A stretch of DNA of 64,000 nucleotides from Paramesorhizobium sp049065735 (GCF_049065735.1 NZ_JBAKHD010000001.1:1-64000); one strand, 5' to 3'; shown: positions 50,656-60,403, counted from the first letter of the stretch. The notes: generated by a model from the sequence alone, not told the origin. A program made the numbers and translations.

Positions 50656-51264
50656 ATGGAAGCCCCTACTATCCGCGTACTCAGCTTCAAGACCGAGTAC
50701 GAATTGAACCGAGAAACCGGCAAGCGCGATGTGCCGGTGGATTATGTCGAGTATGCGCCGGTTCACGCGGTCATGACCACGCGCATCTGGGAGCGCGTAA
50801 AGAACCTGAGGCCGCCGGAGTTCATCGAAAACGACGATGATGGCAAGAAGCTTAGTTTCATGCGCGTCCGGTGGGCGATGATTGAGCCTGCCTATGAGGC
50901 GTGGAAGCGCGGGCAGGAGTTGCCCATGGAGGGGACGCCGCTCGCCGCCTGGGCGGGTGTGACGCCGGAACAGGCGCAGGCTTTCCATCGCGCCGGTATC
51001 CGCACCGTCGAGGAAGTGGCGAGCCTGACCGATGGCGTCATTTCCAAGATCCATCTGCCCGGCGTTCGGGATTTTGTTGTGCAGGCTCGGGCCTTCCTTG
51101 AAGCCGCTGACCGGAATGTGGTGGCCGACAAGCTCTCGGCGCAGCAAGACGAAATCGACAGCCTGAAAGAGCAGCTCGCCGCCGCAATGGAGCTCCTGGA
51201 AGAGACAAACAAGGCGAAGGGCGGAAAGGCTAAAGCCGAGAAAGAAGCGGAGGTCGCGGTATGA
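50656..51264 (+). CDS. Phage structural-region protein with coiled coil
   Basis: 202 residues. A first domain (APTIRVLSFKTEYELNRETG and FMRVRWAMIEPAYEAWKRGQ) is followed by a helix-hairpin-like part (GVTPEQAQAFHRAGIRTVEE) and a long Lys/Glu coiled coil at the end. Related proteins lie after capsid genes in alphaproteobacterial phages. The function is unknown. GAGG precedes the ATG; the stop overlaps the next gene. Confidence 0.62.
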   Translation: MEAPTIRVLSFKTEYELNRETGKRDVPVDYVEYAPVHAVMTTRIWERVKNLRPPEFIENDDDGKKLSFMRVRWAMIEPAYEAWKRGQELPMEGTPLAAWAGVTPEQAQAFHRAGIRTVEEVASLTDGVISKIHLPGVRDFVVQARAFLEAADRNVVADKLSAQQDEIDSLKEQLAAAMELLEETNKAKGGKAKAEKEAEVAV

Positions 51265-51539
51265 TTACGAAGGAGTATTTCACGCAAGAGGCTGCATTCG
51301 CCAAAGTAGTCGAGACGACCGGCGGCCCGGCTCTCCTGATCGGCGGCTATGTTATTCATGTAACGGCTCCGGGTTTTGACGGCGCGGACTATCTTTCTTC
51401 AGCTTTGCGCCGTTTGGCCCAAGATGGCCCGAACTTGTTATGTTCAGCCGCCAAGCCCGGCCAACCGCAAAACGAAATTCCCTTGACCCTGTCGGTTACA
51501 GACTTGTTGAGGAGGTCCGCTGATGGAGCGCGGGCTTGA
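51261..51539 (+). CDS. Phage protein of unknown function, 92 residues
   Basis: A small protein (TKEYFTQEAAFAKVVETTGG, then PALLIGGYVIHVTAPG) without known domains. It is translationally coupled to the previous gene and overlaps the next by 17 bases. It may be a head-completion or minor structural protein, but nothing decisive is seen. Confidence 0.5.
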   Translation: MITKEYFTQEAAFAKVVETTGGPALLIGGYVIHVTAPGFDGADYLSSALRRLAQDGPNLLCSAAKPGQPQNEIPLTLSVTDLLRRSADGARA

Positions 51540-51771
51540 GTTCCTCGGCTTTGCCCTGAGTGCGACCGTCTTTTCGGCGGTCTTTCTCGTCGGGATCATC
51601 GTCTATGGCGGTGAGTTCTCGCGCGCCGTGGCGCTGGTGGCAGCGTTTCTGGCCGCCGCATCGCAGTTTGTCGGGCAGGACCGCCAGCATTGGCGAATTT
51701 CCGTCCTGCTCGCATATGCCGCGTTCGCTCTCGGTCTGTTCGGTCTGTTCGCTATGATCGGGGGGCGGTGA
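51523..51771 (+). CDS. Small membrane protein in the structural block
   Basis: 82 residues with three hydrophobic helices (FALSATVFSAVFLVGIIVYG, AVALVAAFLAAASQFVG and ISVLLAYAAFALGLFGLFAM). A membrane protein here is unusual; it may act in DNA ejection, holin-like lysis or superinfection exclusion. Its stop overlaps the next start by one base. Confidence 0.6.
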   Translation: MERGLEFLGFALSATVFSAVFLVGIIVYGGEFSRAVALVAAFLAAASQFVGQDRQHWRISVLLAYAAFALGLFGLFAMIGGR

Positions 51772-52493
51772 TGGCGAAGGTGTCGGAACTCATGAACCGG
51801 GCCGCAAGGGAGTGTAGGCTGAAGCCGCCGCTCGCATGGGTTCCGGCGACCGGCCAATCGTTTCAGGACATGAAGGACTATCTCAGCGAGACCGTTGAGG
51901 AATTGCAAGAGCGGCTGGATTGGCCGAACCCTATCACACTGGACTTGACGATAGTGGGGAGCGGCGCGGAGAATTACCCGCTCCCGGCCGATTTTCTGCG
52001 CGTCACGCGCGACGAACTGGCAGTTTACGAACCAACGACGACGCGCCGGGCATGTATCCCGATCACCAGCAACGGAGCATGGTCCCACCTTAAGCAACTG
52101 GGATCAGCCGCCGGCAACCGTTATTACCGCATTCAAGGGAGCGATGGCGCATTCTCCATCGGCTTCTATCGCCCGCTCGAGGCGAACCAGCAGGTGATTG
52201 TTTCCTACGTCTCGAAAAACTGGAACGTTGCGAAGGGTGAGAGGCAATCGTCCTGGGATGACGAAGATGCCGATATCCTCTTTCCATCCGATCTGGTGCG
52301 TATCGGTGTAGTTTGGCGCTTTCGTCGCGCGAAAGGCATGCCCTATGCCGACCGGCTGAACGAATATGAAGGACGGTTGTCGCGCCTGATCAATGACGCG
52401 CGCGGGATACGCACGATCTGTTTTGGCGATGCGCCGGTTATGCGCAGCCCGTTTGATATTCCTGTGCCCGACTTTATCCCGCCGAGGGGGTAG
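51771..52493 (+). CDS. Tail adaptor/connector, P22 gp4-like
   Basis: 240 residues. KVSELMNRAARECRLKPP and LEANQQVIVSYVSKNWNV fit the adaptor proteins that extend the portal channel in short-tailed phages. The helical N- and C-terminal parts (GVVWRFRRAKGMPYADRLNE) flank a beta-rich middle. It would join portal and tail hub. The placement after the capsid genes and before the propeller-like tail protein supports this. Confidence 0.68.
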   Translation: MAKVSELMNRAARECRLKPPLAWVPATGQSFQDMKDYLSETVEELQERLDWPNPITLDLTIVGSGAENYPLPADFLRVTRDELAVYEPTTTRRACIPITSNGAWSHLKQLGSAAGNRYYRIQGSDGAFSIGFYRPLEANQQVIVSYVSKNWNVAKGERQSSWDDEDADILFPSDLVRIGVVWRFRRAKGMPYADRLNEYEGRLSRLINDARGIRTICFGDAPVMRSPFDIPVPDFIPPRG

Positions 52494-52495
52494 CG

Positions 52496-52831
52496 ATGAC
52501 GTGCATCCTGTTCACCCCGCAGGGGCCAAACGGCATTCTTTATTTGCCTCGCGCGCCCGGTGACGGCTCCTATCCGTCCAGCGCTCCCGTATCGCTGGCG
52601 GGGAAGGTAACCGACCGGGCCGCCATTATCCGTCTGCGCTCCAATGGCGCATTCTGGATCAATTTCGGGGATGCCACGGTCAACGCCGCCGGGCGCAAGG
52701 GCACCTTTATTGAGGCTCCGGCCACAACTATTCTCGGTATCCCGGCGAGCGCTACACATTTTGCCGTCGCCGCTGACGATCCCGGTCAGCTTCCAACAAA
52801 TCAGACGCTGTATTATTCAGTGGGGTACTGA
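52496..52831 (+). CDS. Small beta-rich phage structural protein
   Basis: 111 residues (CILFTPQGPNGILYLPRAPG and AAIIRLRSNGAFWINFGDAT), with an immunoglobulin-like or beta-barrel pattern and no cysteine-rich motif. It lies between the adaptor and the large propeller-like protein, with two base gaps, so a virion protein is likely. No family was recognised. Confidence 0.55.
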   Translation: MTCILFTPQGPNGILYLPRAPGDGSYPSSAPVSLAGKVTDRAAIIRLRSNGAFWINFGDATVNAAGRKGTFIEAPATTILGIPASATHFAVAADDPGQLPTNQTLYYSVGY

Positions 52832-52833
52832 CC

Positions 52834-54429
52834 ATGCTTTTTAGTCGCTTTTCTGGGCCGTCCACCAGCAGTGCACAAACGTCGGGCACCAAGGTTTTCC
52901 CCGCTCCCCGTCGCGGCCTTATCCAGAATGACAGTCTCGCCGTGCCGCAGGGCGAGGGCGCGGAAGTCATGGATAATTGGTTCCCCACCGAACGCGGCGC
53001 GCGGATGCGGCGCGGCACCGCCAAGCGCGCTTATGTCGGGCCAGAGGATATCCGAACGTTTATGGCCTACGAAACCGGCAGCGCTAAGAGGCTGTTCGCG
53101 GCCACGCCGACCGCCATCTTTGACGTGACCATACCGTCAGAGCCGATAACGCAGCGATCCCCCGTGTTCTCAGGCTTATCCGGCGGGAAGTGGTCGAGTG
53201 CGATATTTTCTAACAGCGCCGGCAGCGTATCGTTGATCGCCGTGAATGGTGCAGACCCGATGAAGCGCTTCGACGGCTCCAAGTGGAGCGACATCACCGA
53301 TAAAACCACGCCGGGCATAACAGGTATCAATACGGCCAAGCTTTCGGCGGTGTGGTCCTTTCAAAACCGACTGTTTTTTGTTGAGGGCGACAGCATGTCG
53401 GCATGGTACTTGCCGACTCTTTCCTATGGCGGCCAAGCCAAGGAATTGCCGATGGGAAGCACCTTCACGAAGGGCGGCGTGTTGTTGTTCGGCGGCACAT
53501 GGTCCACAGACAGCGGCAGCGGGATGGATGATATGTGTGTCTTCGTCACCGACATGGGCGAAGTCGCTGTGTTTCAGGGGTCAAACCCTGACACTATCGA
53601 CACTTGGTCGAAGGTAGGGACTTATGTCATTGGCAAGCCGCTCGGCAAAAATGCATTTTTCAAGACCGGCGGCGATATAGCCATCATCACCGATGATGGC
53701 ATAGTTTCGATGAGCCAGATTATGCAGAAGGATCGCGCCGGGCTCCAGTCGGTTGCGATCACCTTCCCCATTGAGAGCTTGTGGAGGGAGACGGTCTTTT
53801 CGCGAGCCTATTCAGGGTATGATTTCTGCGCCGTCGTCTGGCCCACGGAAAGCCTGCTGTTTGTCGTGGTTCCGGCCTTCGCTGGCAACACACAGTTTTC
53901 GCTGGTGGCCAATGCCAAAACAGGAGCGTGGTGCAGGTATACCGGGTGGGATGCTCGATGCGCCATTGTGTTCGATGACAAGCTCTATTTTGGCACCAGT
54001 GACGGGTATGTCATCCAAGGTGAAACAGGCGGCTCCGAGTGTGGAGAACCATATTCGGCAGTGCTGCTTCCACGGTTCGATGACATGGCGTCTCCGGCGC
54101 AGAAGATCGCGCTCCATGCGCGGTGTCTGGCGAGGACGAACAATAAATTCGAGCCGGTGCTTTTCGCCAACTCCGACTATCAGGTTGAAATCCCCGGCAC
54201 CGGGATAAGCTATGGCGATGCAAACGGTAATGTGTGGGGCGGAGCAATCTGGGGCGAAAGCACCTGGGGCGATGCCGAGAGCCGGAAATTCCTGAGTGAA
54301 TGGCAGTCCGTTGCGGCGGTGGGGACGGCGCTGACGGCGGGGGTGGCTATCTCTTCGGGGCGTATTTCTCCGCCCGATCTGGAGCTTATCGCCATCCATC
54401 TGCAATACGAGGCCGGTAGCGTCCTATGA
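52834..54429 (+). CDS. Tail hub / DNA-stabilisation protein, P22 gp10-like
   Basis: 531 residues with many repeated beta strands and Trp/Gly turns (KRLFAATPTAIFDVTIPSEP, TLSYGGQAKELPMGSTFTKG and FDDKLYFGTSDGYVIQGETG), which suggests a propeller. In P22, gp10 plugs the portal and anchors tailspikes. The start FSRFSGPSTSSAQ and size fit that role. It overlaps the GNAT gene by four bases. Confidence 0.65.
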   Translation: MLFSRFSGPSTSSAQTSGTKVFPAPRRGLIQNDSLAVPQGEGAEVMDNWFPTERGARMRRGTAKRAYVGPEDIRTFMAYETGSAKRLFAATPTAIFDVTIPSEPITQRSPVFSGLSGGKWSSAIFSNSAGSVSLIAVNGADPMKRFDGSKWSDITDKTTPGITGINTAKLSAVWSFQNRLFFVEGDSMSAWYLPTLSYGGQAKELPMGSTFTKGGVLLFGGTWSTDSGSGMDDMCVFVTDMGEVAVFQGSNPDTIDTWSKVGTYVIGKPLGKNAFFKTGGDIAIITDDGIVSMSQIMQKDRAGLQSVAITFPIESLWRETVFSRAYSGYDFCAVVWPTESLLFVVVPAFAGNTQFSLVANAKTGAWCRYTGWDARCAIVFDDKLYFGTSDGYVIQGETGGSECGEPYSAVLLPRFDDMASPAQKIALHARCLARTNNKFEPVLFANSDYQVEIPGTGISYGDANGNVWGGAIWGESTWGDAESRKFLSEWQSVAAVGTALTAGVAISSGRISPPDLELIAIHLQYEAGSVL

Positions 54430-54890
54430 ACATTATTTGGGGCGATAGTCAAAACCCGGCGCTTTGCCGTCACCTATGCGCTTTCGTGGAGCGCTCGATA
54501 GGGGGCTACGGGCTTGGGTTCGGCAATGCCGTTGCCATGGGCGTTTTCGACGGCATAGAACTAGCCGGGGCGGTCGTCTTCCATAATTGGGAGCCACGCG
54601 CCGGGGTGATCGAAATGTCCGCGGCGGCCGTATCGCGCCGGTGGCTGACTCGGCCCGTCTTGCAGCGCATGTTCGATTATGCTTTCGAGGACGCTGGGTG
54701 TCAGATGGCGGTATTGCGCGTTTCGGAGCGCAATAAGCCCATGATCCGCATCGCTCGAGCCTATGGCTTTTCGGGAACCTTCATTCCGCGCCTCAGGGGC
54801 CGCGACGAGGGCGAATTCATCTTCACCTTGACCGATGACGATTGGCGCGGGAGCCGGTTTAACCGCAAGTCCCTCAGTCTTTCGCACTGA
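54426..54890 (+). CDS. GNAT-family acetyltransferase inside the virion gene cluster
   Basis: 154 residues with a GNAT-like order: AMGVFDGIELAGAVVFHNWE (strands 2-3), MSAAAVSRRWLTRPVLQRMF (strand 4 and helix) and LRVSERNKPMIRIARAYGFS, the typical end of the fold. Such proteins are frequent in podovirus tail regions, but the substrate is unknown. Its final codons carry a sequence repeated at 62360. Confidence 0.7.
   Translation: MNIIWGDSQNPALCRHLCAFVERSIGGYGLGFGNAVAMGVFDGIELAGAVVFHNWEPRAGVIEMSAAAVSRRWLTRPVLQRMFDYAFEDAGCQMAVLRVSERNKPMIRIARAYGFSGTFIPRLRGRDEGEFIFTLTDDDWRGSRFNRKSLSLSH
54870..54887. repeat. Direct repeat, left copy
   Basis: TCCCTCAGTCTTTCGCAC, at the very end of the GNAT gene. The right copy is at 62360-62377. 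Ten of the next 15 bases also match. Both copies stand at ends of gene blocks. Confidence 0.6.
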
Positions 54891-54936
54891 AAATTTCATT
54901 CTTCGGTCACGTGATGAACTGGCCGGAGAATAAGCC

Positions 54937-56196
54937 GTGGGCAAGAGCAAGGCACCCAAAGCGCCTGATCCGAAGGAAACGTCAGCCGCCCAGACCGGGA
55001 CCAACATTGGAACGGCTGTTGCGAATTCGTGGTTGAACAACGTCAATCAGGTCACGCCGGACGGCACGTTGACTTATAGTCAGACCGGTTCGAAGAAATA
55101 TTACGACCCGTATACCGGCAAGACTTATGACATCCCTACCTTCACCGCTACGCAGACGCTATCGCCGCAACAGCAGGCTATCAAGCAGCAGGAAGACGCC
55201 ACCAACCTGAACCTCGGCAAGCTCGCGAATTCGCAGTCTTCACGGCTGAATGATCTCCTCGGAAAGCCGTTCGACCTCGGCGGCGCGCCAGCGGCGGGGA
55301 ATGCGGGGAGTTTGCAGGCACCGCAGTATCAGCAGTTCAGCGGCGGCCCGCAGCTTCAAACCAGCTATACCGACGATTTCAGCAGCGACCGGCAGAAGGT
55401 TGAGGACGCGCTCATGTCGCGCATCAACCCGCAGCTTGAGAATGACCGCGCAGCGCTGGAGCAGCGCCTTGCCAATCAGGGTATCATGCCGGGGGCCAAG
55501 GCGTGGGAAACCGCGATGACGCAGAATGCCCAGGCGTCGAACGATGCCCGCATGCAGGCGGTGCTGGCCGGGGGGCAGGAGCAGACGCGCCTCGCGCAGC
55601 TCGCCAACCAGCAGGCGACCTTCGGGAACAATGCCCTTCAGCAGATGTGGAACAATCAGTTCCAGACGACACAGGGCAACAATGCGCTGGCGGGGCAGAA
55701 ATACGCCGACCAGCAGACACAGTTCAATGCGCAAAACTCGCAGCGCAACCAATGGCTCCAGGAGCAATACCAGCTTCGGAACCAGCCGATCAATGAAATC
55801 TCGGCGCTGCTATCCGGCGCGCAGGTCACCAACCCGAACTTCGTCAACTCGGCCAACAGCCAGATCGCGACCACAGATGTGGCGGGCATTATCAACCAGG
55901 ACTACCAGAACCGGCTCGGCGCGTGGCAGCAGCGGCAGGCGCAGACCGGCGGCATCCTTGGCGGCCTGTTCGGTCTCGGAAACTCCCTCATCATGGCATC
56001 CGACCGCCGCGTGAAGACGGACATCGAGCGCGTAGGCACCCTGGATAACGGCTTGCCGGTCTACCTGTACCGCTACAAGGCGGGCGGGCCGCCGCATATC
56101 GGCGTAATGGCCCAGGATGTTGAGGAGGTGCGGCCAGAGGCCGTTGTTGAAGTCGATGGCGTGAAGCACGTCGATTACCGGAAGGCGGTGGCCTGA
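54937..56196 (+). CDS. Internal virion protein with S74-like C-terminus
   Basis: 419 residues, start GTG. Gln/Asn/Ala-rich helical body (QQQAIKQQEDATNLNLGKLA and RDNDRAALEQ-like parts) with signs of an ejection protein. The last 70 residues (SDRRVKTDIERVGTLDNGLP and HIGVMAQDVEEVRPEAVVEV) match the Peptidase S74 chaperone domain of tail spikes, although this copy is short. In spikes, that domain self-cleaves after trimerisation. Here it is joined to a non-spike protein, which is notable. It overlaps the next gene by one base. Confidence 0.72.
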   Translation: MGKSKAPKAPDPKETSAAQTGTNIGTAVANSWLNNVNQVTPDGTLTYSQTGSKKYYDPYTGKTYDIPTFTATQTLSPQQQAIKQQEDATNLNLGKLANSQSSRLNDLLGKPFDLGGAPAAGNAGSLQAPQYQQFSGGPQLQTSYTDDFSSDRQKVEDALMSRINPQLENDRAALEQRLANQGIMPGAKAWETAMTQNAQASNDARMQAVLAGGQEQTRLAQLANQQATFGNNALQQMWNNQFQTTQGNNALAGQKYADQQTQFNAQNSQRNQWLQEQYQLRNQPINEISALLSGAQVTNPNFVNSANSQIATTDVAGIINQDYQNRLGAWQQRQAQTGGILGGLFGLGNSLIMASDRRVKTDIERVGTLDNGLPVYLYRYKAGGPPHIGVMAQDVEEVRPEAVVEVDGVKHVDYRKAVA

Positions 56197-58460
56197 TGAA
56201 GTCCTTTATTTTCGGCCCCAATCAGGAAGCCAAGACGCCGGAAGAGCTGGCGAAGCGCCGGGCGGTGCAGGACGCGGTTGCGAGGGCTATTCTCGGCAAG
56301 GCTCCTAAGAACGTGGGCGAGGGCCTATCCCAGATGGGGCAGGCTATTGCTTATCGCATGATGGCAAACAAAAACGACGCTGCTGAAAAGGCTGGGCGCG
56401 AAAGTGCGGACAAAGCTTTCGGCGGGATCGACTTCAGTTCGCTGTTCGGCGGCGGCTCGGCTTCGCCTTCTCCATCAGGGGCGGCGTCTGGCGCTTCGGG
56501 CTTTGCTTCAGATGCCGGCACTGCGACCGGCGGCAACCTATATCGCGATGCCATTGCCTCCATCGAAAGTCGGGGTAGCGGCGATTATTCCGCCATCGGC
56601 CCGACGAACGCGAAGATGGGCCGCGCGCTTGGCCGCTATCAGATCATGGAGGCAAATATCGGCCCATGGTCGCGGGAAGCGCTCGGCCGCGAGGTGTCGG
56701 CAGATGAATTTATGTCGAACCCCGCGCTTCAGGATGCCATTTTTGATCACCGCTTCGGGCAATATGTGAAGCAGTTCGGGCCGGAAGGCGCAGCGCAGGC
56801 ATGGTTCGCCGGTCCCGGCGGTGTCGGCAAGGTGAACCGGAAAGACGTGCTTGGAACCGATGTTGGCACCTACGGCCAGAAGTTCATGGCTGCGCTTGGG
56901 CAGGGCGGCGGTGCTCCTACGCAGGTGGCGAGCCTCGATCCGTCTATCGGTGTTGCGCCACAAGGTGGAGCTACCTTTACGGCTGGCGGATATGACCCGT
57001 CGAATTACCGCGGCAATGCTCCGGCAAACGGTGCTCGGGCGACTATAGACGATCCCATGCTTACCTATGATGAGCGCGGCGCTCGGATGGAACCGGCAGC
57101 CTACGCGCCCCAGGGCGGCAATCTCGCGGATATGATCATGGACGATCCGAACGCGCGCCCGCTGTCTGAAACCGAAAGGGCGGCACGGCTCGCGAAAATG
57201 GATACTATCGCGCCGCTGGTCGATGACAGAATGCCAGCGACGAACGCGGTGGCCGCCATCAACCAGATTGCCCCCCGCCAGCAGGTGTCGCTGTCGCAGC
57301 CGGACCCGAAGGCAGCTGTCCGCGATGCGCTGCTTAAAAAGCACGATATGGCGCTCGGCGGCGCGCTCGCGCCTCAAGGGCAGGCTCCGCAGCAGATGGC
57401 CGACGCCTCGGGCCATTTCCCATCCGCGCCAGCTCCGACCGGCCAGCCGCAGGGCAACGACGCGCGCGGCGCGATGGTCCAGAAGCTCATGCAGGCCGCG
57501 GCCAACCCGTGGCTCAATGACAATCAGCGCGCTATGGTCAACGCCCTGCTGCAAAACCAGATGCAGCAGAATGACCCGATGCGTCAGCTTCAGATGCAGA
57601 AGGCGCAGCTTGAGATTGACGCTCTCAAGGCAAAGCCGCAGACGGAATATGGCTTCACGACGCTGCCTGATGGCACCGTGCTACGCACAGACAAGCGCTC
57701 GGGGAGCGCGGAGCCGATCTATAGCGCCGGGCAAAAACCGACGAGCGACATGCAGGAGTATGAGTTTGCTCGCACCCAAGGCTATCAAGGTACTTTTGCG
57801 GATTACCAGCGGGATTTGAAAAAGGCCGGGGCGACCAATGTCACGCAGAATGCCGCCCAGGACGAAAGCGAATTCGCGAAGAAGGCCGCTGCGCGCAATG
57901 TCGAACGGTTTGGCGCGTTGGCCGATGCCGGAACACAGGCCGCTTCGGTGGCGCAATCTATCCCCGTCATGCGCGAGTTGCTTTCTCAAGCACCGCAAGG
58001 CCCAGTATCGGGACGCTTGGCTGAGATGTTCCCCGGCTTCAGCTCTGCCGGGGATGCTTTCATAGCGCAGGTGAACCAGTTGGCCCCGACATTGCGCGTT
58101 CCCGGTTCTGGTGCGCTTTCGGATCGGGACATGGATATCCTCATGGGGAGCTTCCCACGCCTTCGCGGCAACCCGGAAGCTAACCAGATGATTATGAACA
58201 TCTTCGAGCGCAAGGCACAGCTTAACGCGGAGCGGGGGACTATTGCATCCGCCGCTCTGCGCGGGGAGATCACCCCGGCAGAGGCGGACAGGCGCATAGC
58301 CGAAATCGACAAGCAGCCGCTACTCGATGAGCGTACCCGTTCATTGTTAGCGAACGCAAAAGGTGATGAAGACAACCAAAACGCGCCACCTCCACCACAA
58401 GGAGTTGACCCTGCTATATGGGGCGTCATGACGCCAGAGGAGCGCGCATTATGGAAATGA
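56196..58460 (+). CDS. Ejection protein with lytic transglycosylase domain
   Basis: 754 residues. A lysozyme-like domain lies at about residues 110-230: IASIESRGSGDYSAIGPTNA with the catalytic Glu, then GRALGRYQIMEANIGPWSRE. It would open the cell wall for DNA entry. The rest is long, helical and Gln/Ala-rich, as in internal virion proteins (T7 gp16-like role). No signal peptide, as expected for a virion protein. It overlaps the next gene start by ten bases. Confidence 0.78.
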   Translation: MKSFIFGPNQEAKTPEELAKRRAVQDAVARAILGKAPKNVGEGLSQMGQAIAYRMMANKNDAAEKAGRESADKAFGGIDFSSLFGGGSASPSPSGAASGASGFASDAGTATGGNLYRDAIASIESRGSGDYSAIGPTNAKMGRALGRYQIMEANIGPWSREALGREVSADEFMSNPALQDAIFDHRFGQYVKQFGPEGAAQAWFAGPGGVGKVNRKDVLGTDVGTYGQKFMAALGQGGGAPTQVASLDPSIGVAPQGGATFTAGGYDPSNYRGNAPANGARATIDDPMLTYDERGARMEPAAYAPQGGNLADMIMDDPNARPLSETERAARLAKMDTIAPLVDDRMPATNAVAAINQIAPRQQVSLSQPDPKAAVRDALLKKHDMALGGALAPQGQAPQQMADASGHFPSAPAPTGQPQGNDARGAMVQKLMQAAANPWLNDNQRAMVNALLQNQMQQNDPMRQLQMQKAQLEIDALKAKPQTEYGFTTLPDGTVLRTDKRSGSAEPIYSAGQKPTSDMQEYEFARTQGYQGTFADYQRDLKKAGATNVTQNAAQDESEFAKKAAARNVERFGALADAGTQAASVAQSIPVMRELLSQAPQGPVSGRLAEMFPGFSSAGDAFIAQVNQLAPTLRVPGSGALSDRDMDILMGSFPRLRGNPEANQMIMNIFERKAQLNAERGTIASAALRGEITPAEADRRIAEIDKQPLLDERTRSLLANAKGDEDNQNAPPPPQGVDPAIWGVMTPEERALWK

Positions 58461-60403
58461 CTATTGAACAGAAAAAGGCTATCGCGCTTGCTTCTGCCCG
58501 TCTGCGCCTTCAACAGAAGAACGGCGACCAGAGCGATAACAACCCTGTACTTGAGGGCGCAGCCGTTGCATCTGGTGGGCTTATTGAAGGCATACCTATA
58601 GTAGGCCCTTATATCCGCAAGGCACTTGATTATCCCGCCGCCGCTGGCGCAATGATGCTTGCGGATAGGCCGGTCACATTTGACGAGGCTTTGCAGGCGG
58701 TCCGGGGTGTTGGAAAAGAGCAAGCCGAAAAGCACCCATACATTGATACCGCCGCCAAGATAACCGGCGGTGTGGCCGGTACGGTGCCGATGATGATGGC
58801 CGCACCCGCTGCCTTTGGCGCTGGTGGAGGCGGTCTAGCTGTTCGTTCAGCGGCATCGGCGGCGTCAGGTGGAATGTTAGGAGGTGCGGATGCGGCGGTT
58901 CGTTCCGAAGGCGATCCCGATGCGGCGAAAAAGGGTGCGATGATCGGTCTTGCGACAGGTGTGGTGGGGCCGGTGTTCGGACAGGCTATCGGTGCGGGCG
59001 TTCGTGGAGCACAGAATGCGATTGCCAGCCGCGCCGCAGCGAAATCGGCAGGTATGACGCCGGGCGCGCTCTCCAAGCTGAACCGGGCTGTTGTCGATGA
59101 CGGCCTTGATGCGGTAGCGATCCGTTCGCAGCTTGATGATCTCGGGCCGAATGCCATGCTTATGGACCTCGGTCCGAATTTGCAACGTCAGGCCGGGGCG
59201 CTTGCGGCAAAGCCGGGGCGAGCGCAAGAAATTGTGCGTGGGGCAGTTGGAACCCGCGATGCCGGCAAAAACCAGCGAGTAATCAGCGGGCTTGATGAGG
59301 CGCTCGGCCCCACCGTAAACCCGCGAGCGGTGAACGAAACAATCCGTCAGGGGCAGCGCGACCTCTCTCCAGCTTACGCCGAAGCCTTCCGGGATGCACT
59401 GCCGGTAGATACGACGGTTCTCGCTAATGAACTGGACAAGCAAGCGTTCCAGATGCGCGGCCCTGCTCAAAAGGCGGCGCGTGAAGTCCGAAGCTGGCTG
59501 AACATTCCGCAGGGTGACGCGCTCGACAGCAACCCGTACACGCTGTTGCAAACCCGCAATGCCATTGACGGTAAGCTGGCGACGGAAACCGATCCACAAG
59601 CGATTGCCGTATTCACGAACGCGCGTAAGCAGGTCGATGATGCGCTGGCCCGCAATGTTCCAGGCATCAAAATGGCGGACGCCAAGTTCCAGGAGCTGGC
59701 TCGGCAGAACGAAGGATTGCGGATAGGCGTCAAAGCGCTGGATAGCGGGCGCGAGGCGCTCCGGCCCGATGAATTGCGGCAGGCGATTGTCGAGGGCGTC
59801 AACCCGGAAGGTTTGATGGTTGGTCCATCGGCGCAAACCTTTCGCATGAAGCAAGCGGCGCGCGCCGACATTGACCGGCAGGTAGGAACCAAGGTCAATG
59901 ACGTGGTTGCGCTTAAGAACGTCCTGAAAGGCGAAGGGGACTGGAACCGGGATCGGATCGGAATGCTATTCGGCCAGCACCGTGCAGATAAGGCGCTCAA
60001 CCTGTTGGAACGTGAGGCTCGTTTTGCCGACACAAGCCATATCGTAACGCGAAATAGCGAAACGGCGGCGCGTAATGCCGCTATGCAAGAACTCGGAGCG
60101 GAGGGGGCACCTGCATTCGGCGTGAGGGAAGCAACCATGGCCAGCGGCGTGACCGGCGCTGCGCGCGCATCCGTCATTCGCGCTGTGGAGAAGGCGGCGG
60201 ACGCTATTTTGAAAAACAGCAGGATAGCCAACAACACCAGTCTGGCTGAAGCGATTTCAAGTAATAGACAAAATGTTGTCGATGCACTTATTCAGGTGCA
60301 ACGGGCGAGGGGGCGCTTGCCGAATTCAAAGGTCGAGGAAATCGCGCGAGCGTTCCTTTTGAGCGGCGGCATGAACTCCCCTCGCAGCCTTCCCGGCTTC
60401 TAA
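58451..60403 (+). CDS. Large internal virion (ejection) protein
   Basis: 650 residues, rich in Ala, Gly and Arg. It has hydrophobic Gly/Ala-rich segments (GGVAGTVPMMMAAPAAFGAG and MIGLATGVVGPVFGQAIGAG) that could enter membranes, then a helical region (about 270-640). Together with the two genes before it, this makes the trio of ejection proteins typical of P22/T7-like phages. The start at 58451 follows GAGGAG by six bases. No known catalytic motif is seen. Confidence 0.7.
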   Translation: MEMTIEQKKAIALASARLRLQQKNGDQSDNNPVLEGAAVASGGLIEGIPIVGPYIRKALDYPAAAGAMMLADRPVTFDEALQAVRGVGKEQAEKHPYIDTAAKITGGVAGTVPMMMAAPAAFGAGGGGLAVRSAASAASGGMLGGADAAVRSEGDPDAAKKGAMIGLATGVVGPVFGQAIGAGVRGAQNAIASRAAAKSAGMTPGALSKLNRAVVDDGLDAVAIRSQLDDLGPNAMLMDLGPNLQRQAGALAAKPGRAQEIVRGAVGTRDAGKNQRVISGLDEALGPTVNPRAVNETIRQGQRDLSPAYAEAFRDALPVDTTVLANELDKQAFQMRGPAQKAAREVRSWLNIPQGDALDSNPYTLLQTRNAIDGKLATETDPQAIAVFTNARKQVDDALARNVPGIKMADAKFQELARQNEGLRIGVKALDSGREALRPDELRQAIVEGVNPEGLMVGPSAQTFRMKQAARADIDRQVGTKVNDVVALKNVLKGEGDWNRDRIGMLFGQHRADKALNLLEREARFADTSHIVTRNSETAARNAAMQELGAEGAPAFGVREATMASGVTGAARASVIRAVEKAADAILKNSRIANNTSLAEAISSNRQNVVDALIQVQRARGRLPNSKVEEIARAFLLSGGMNSPRSLPGF

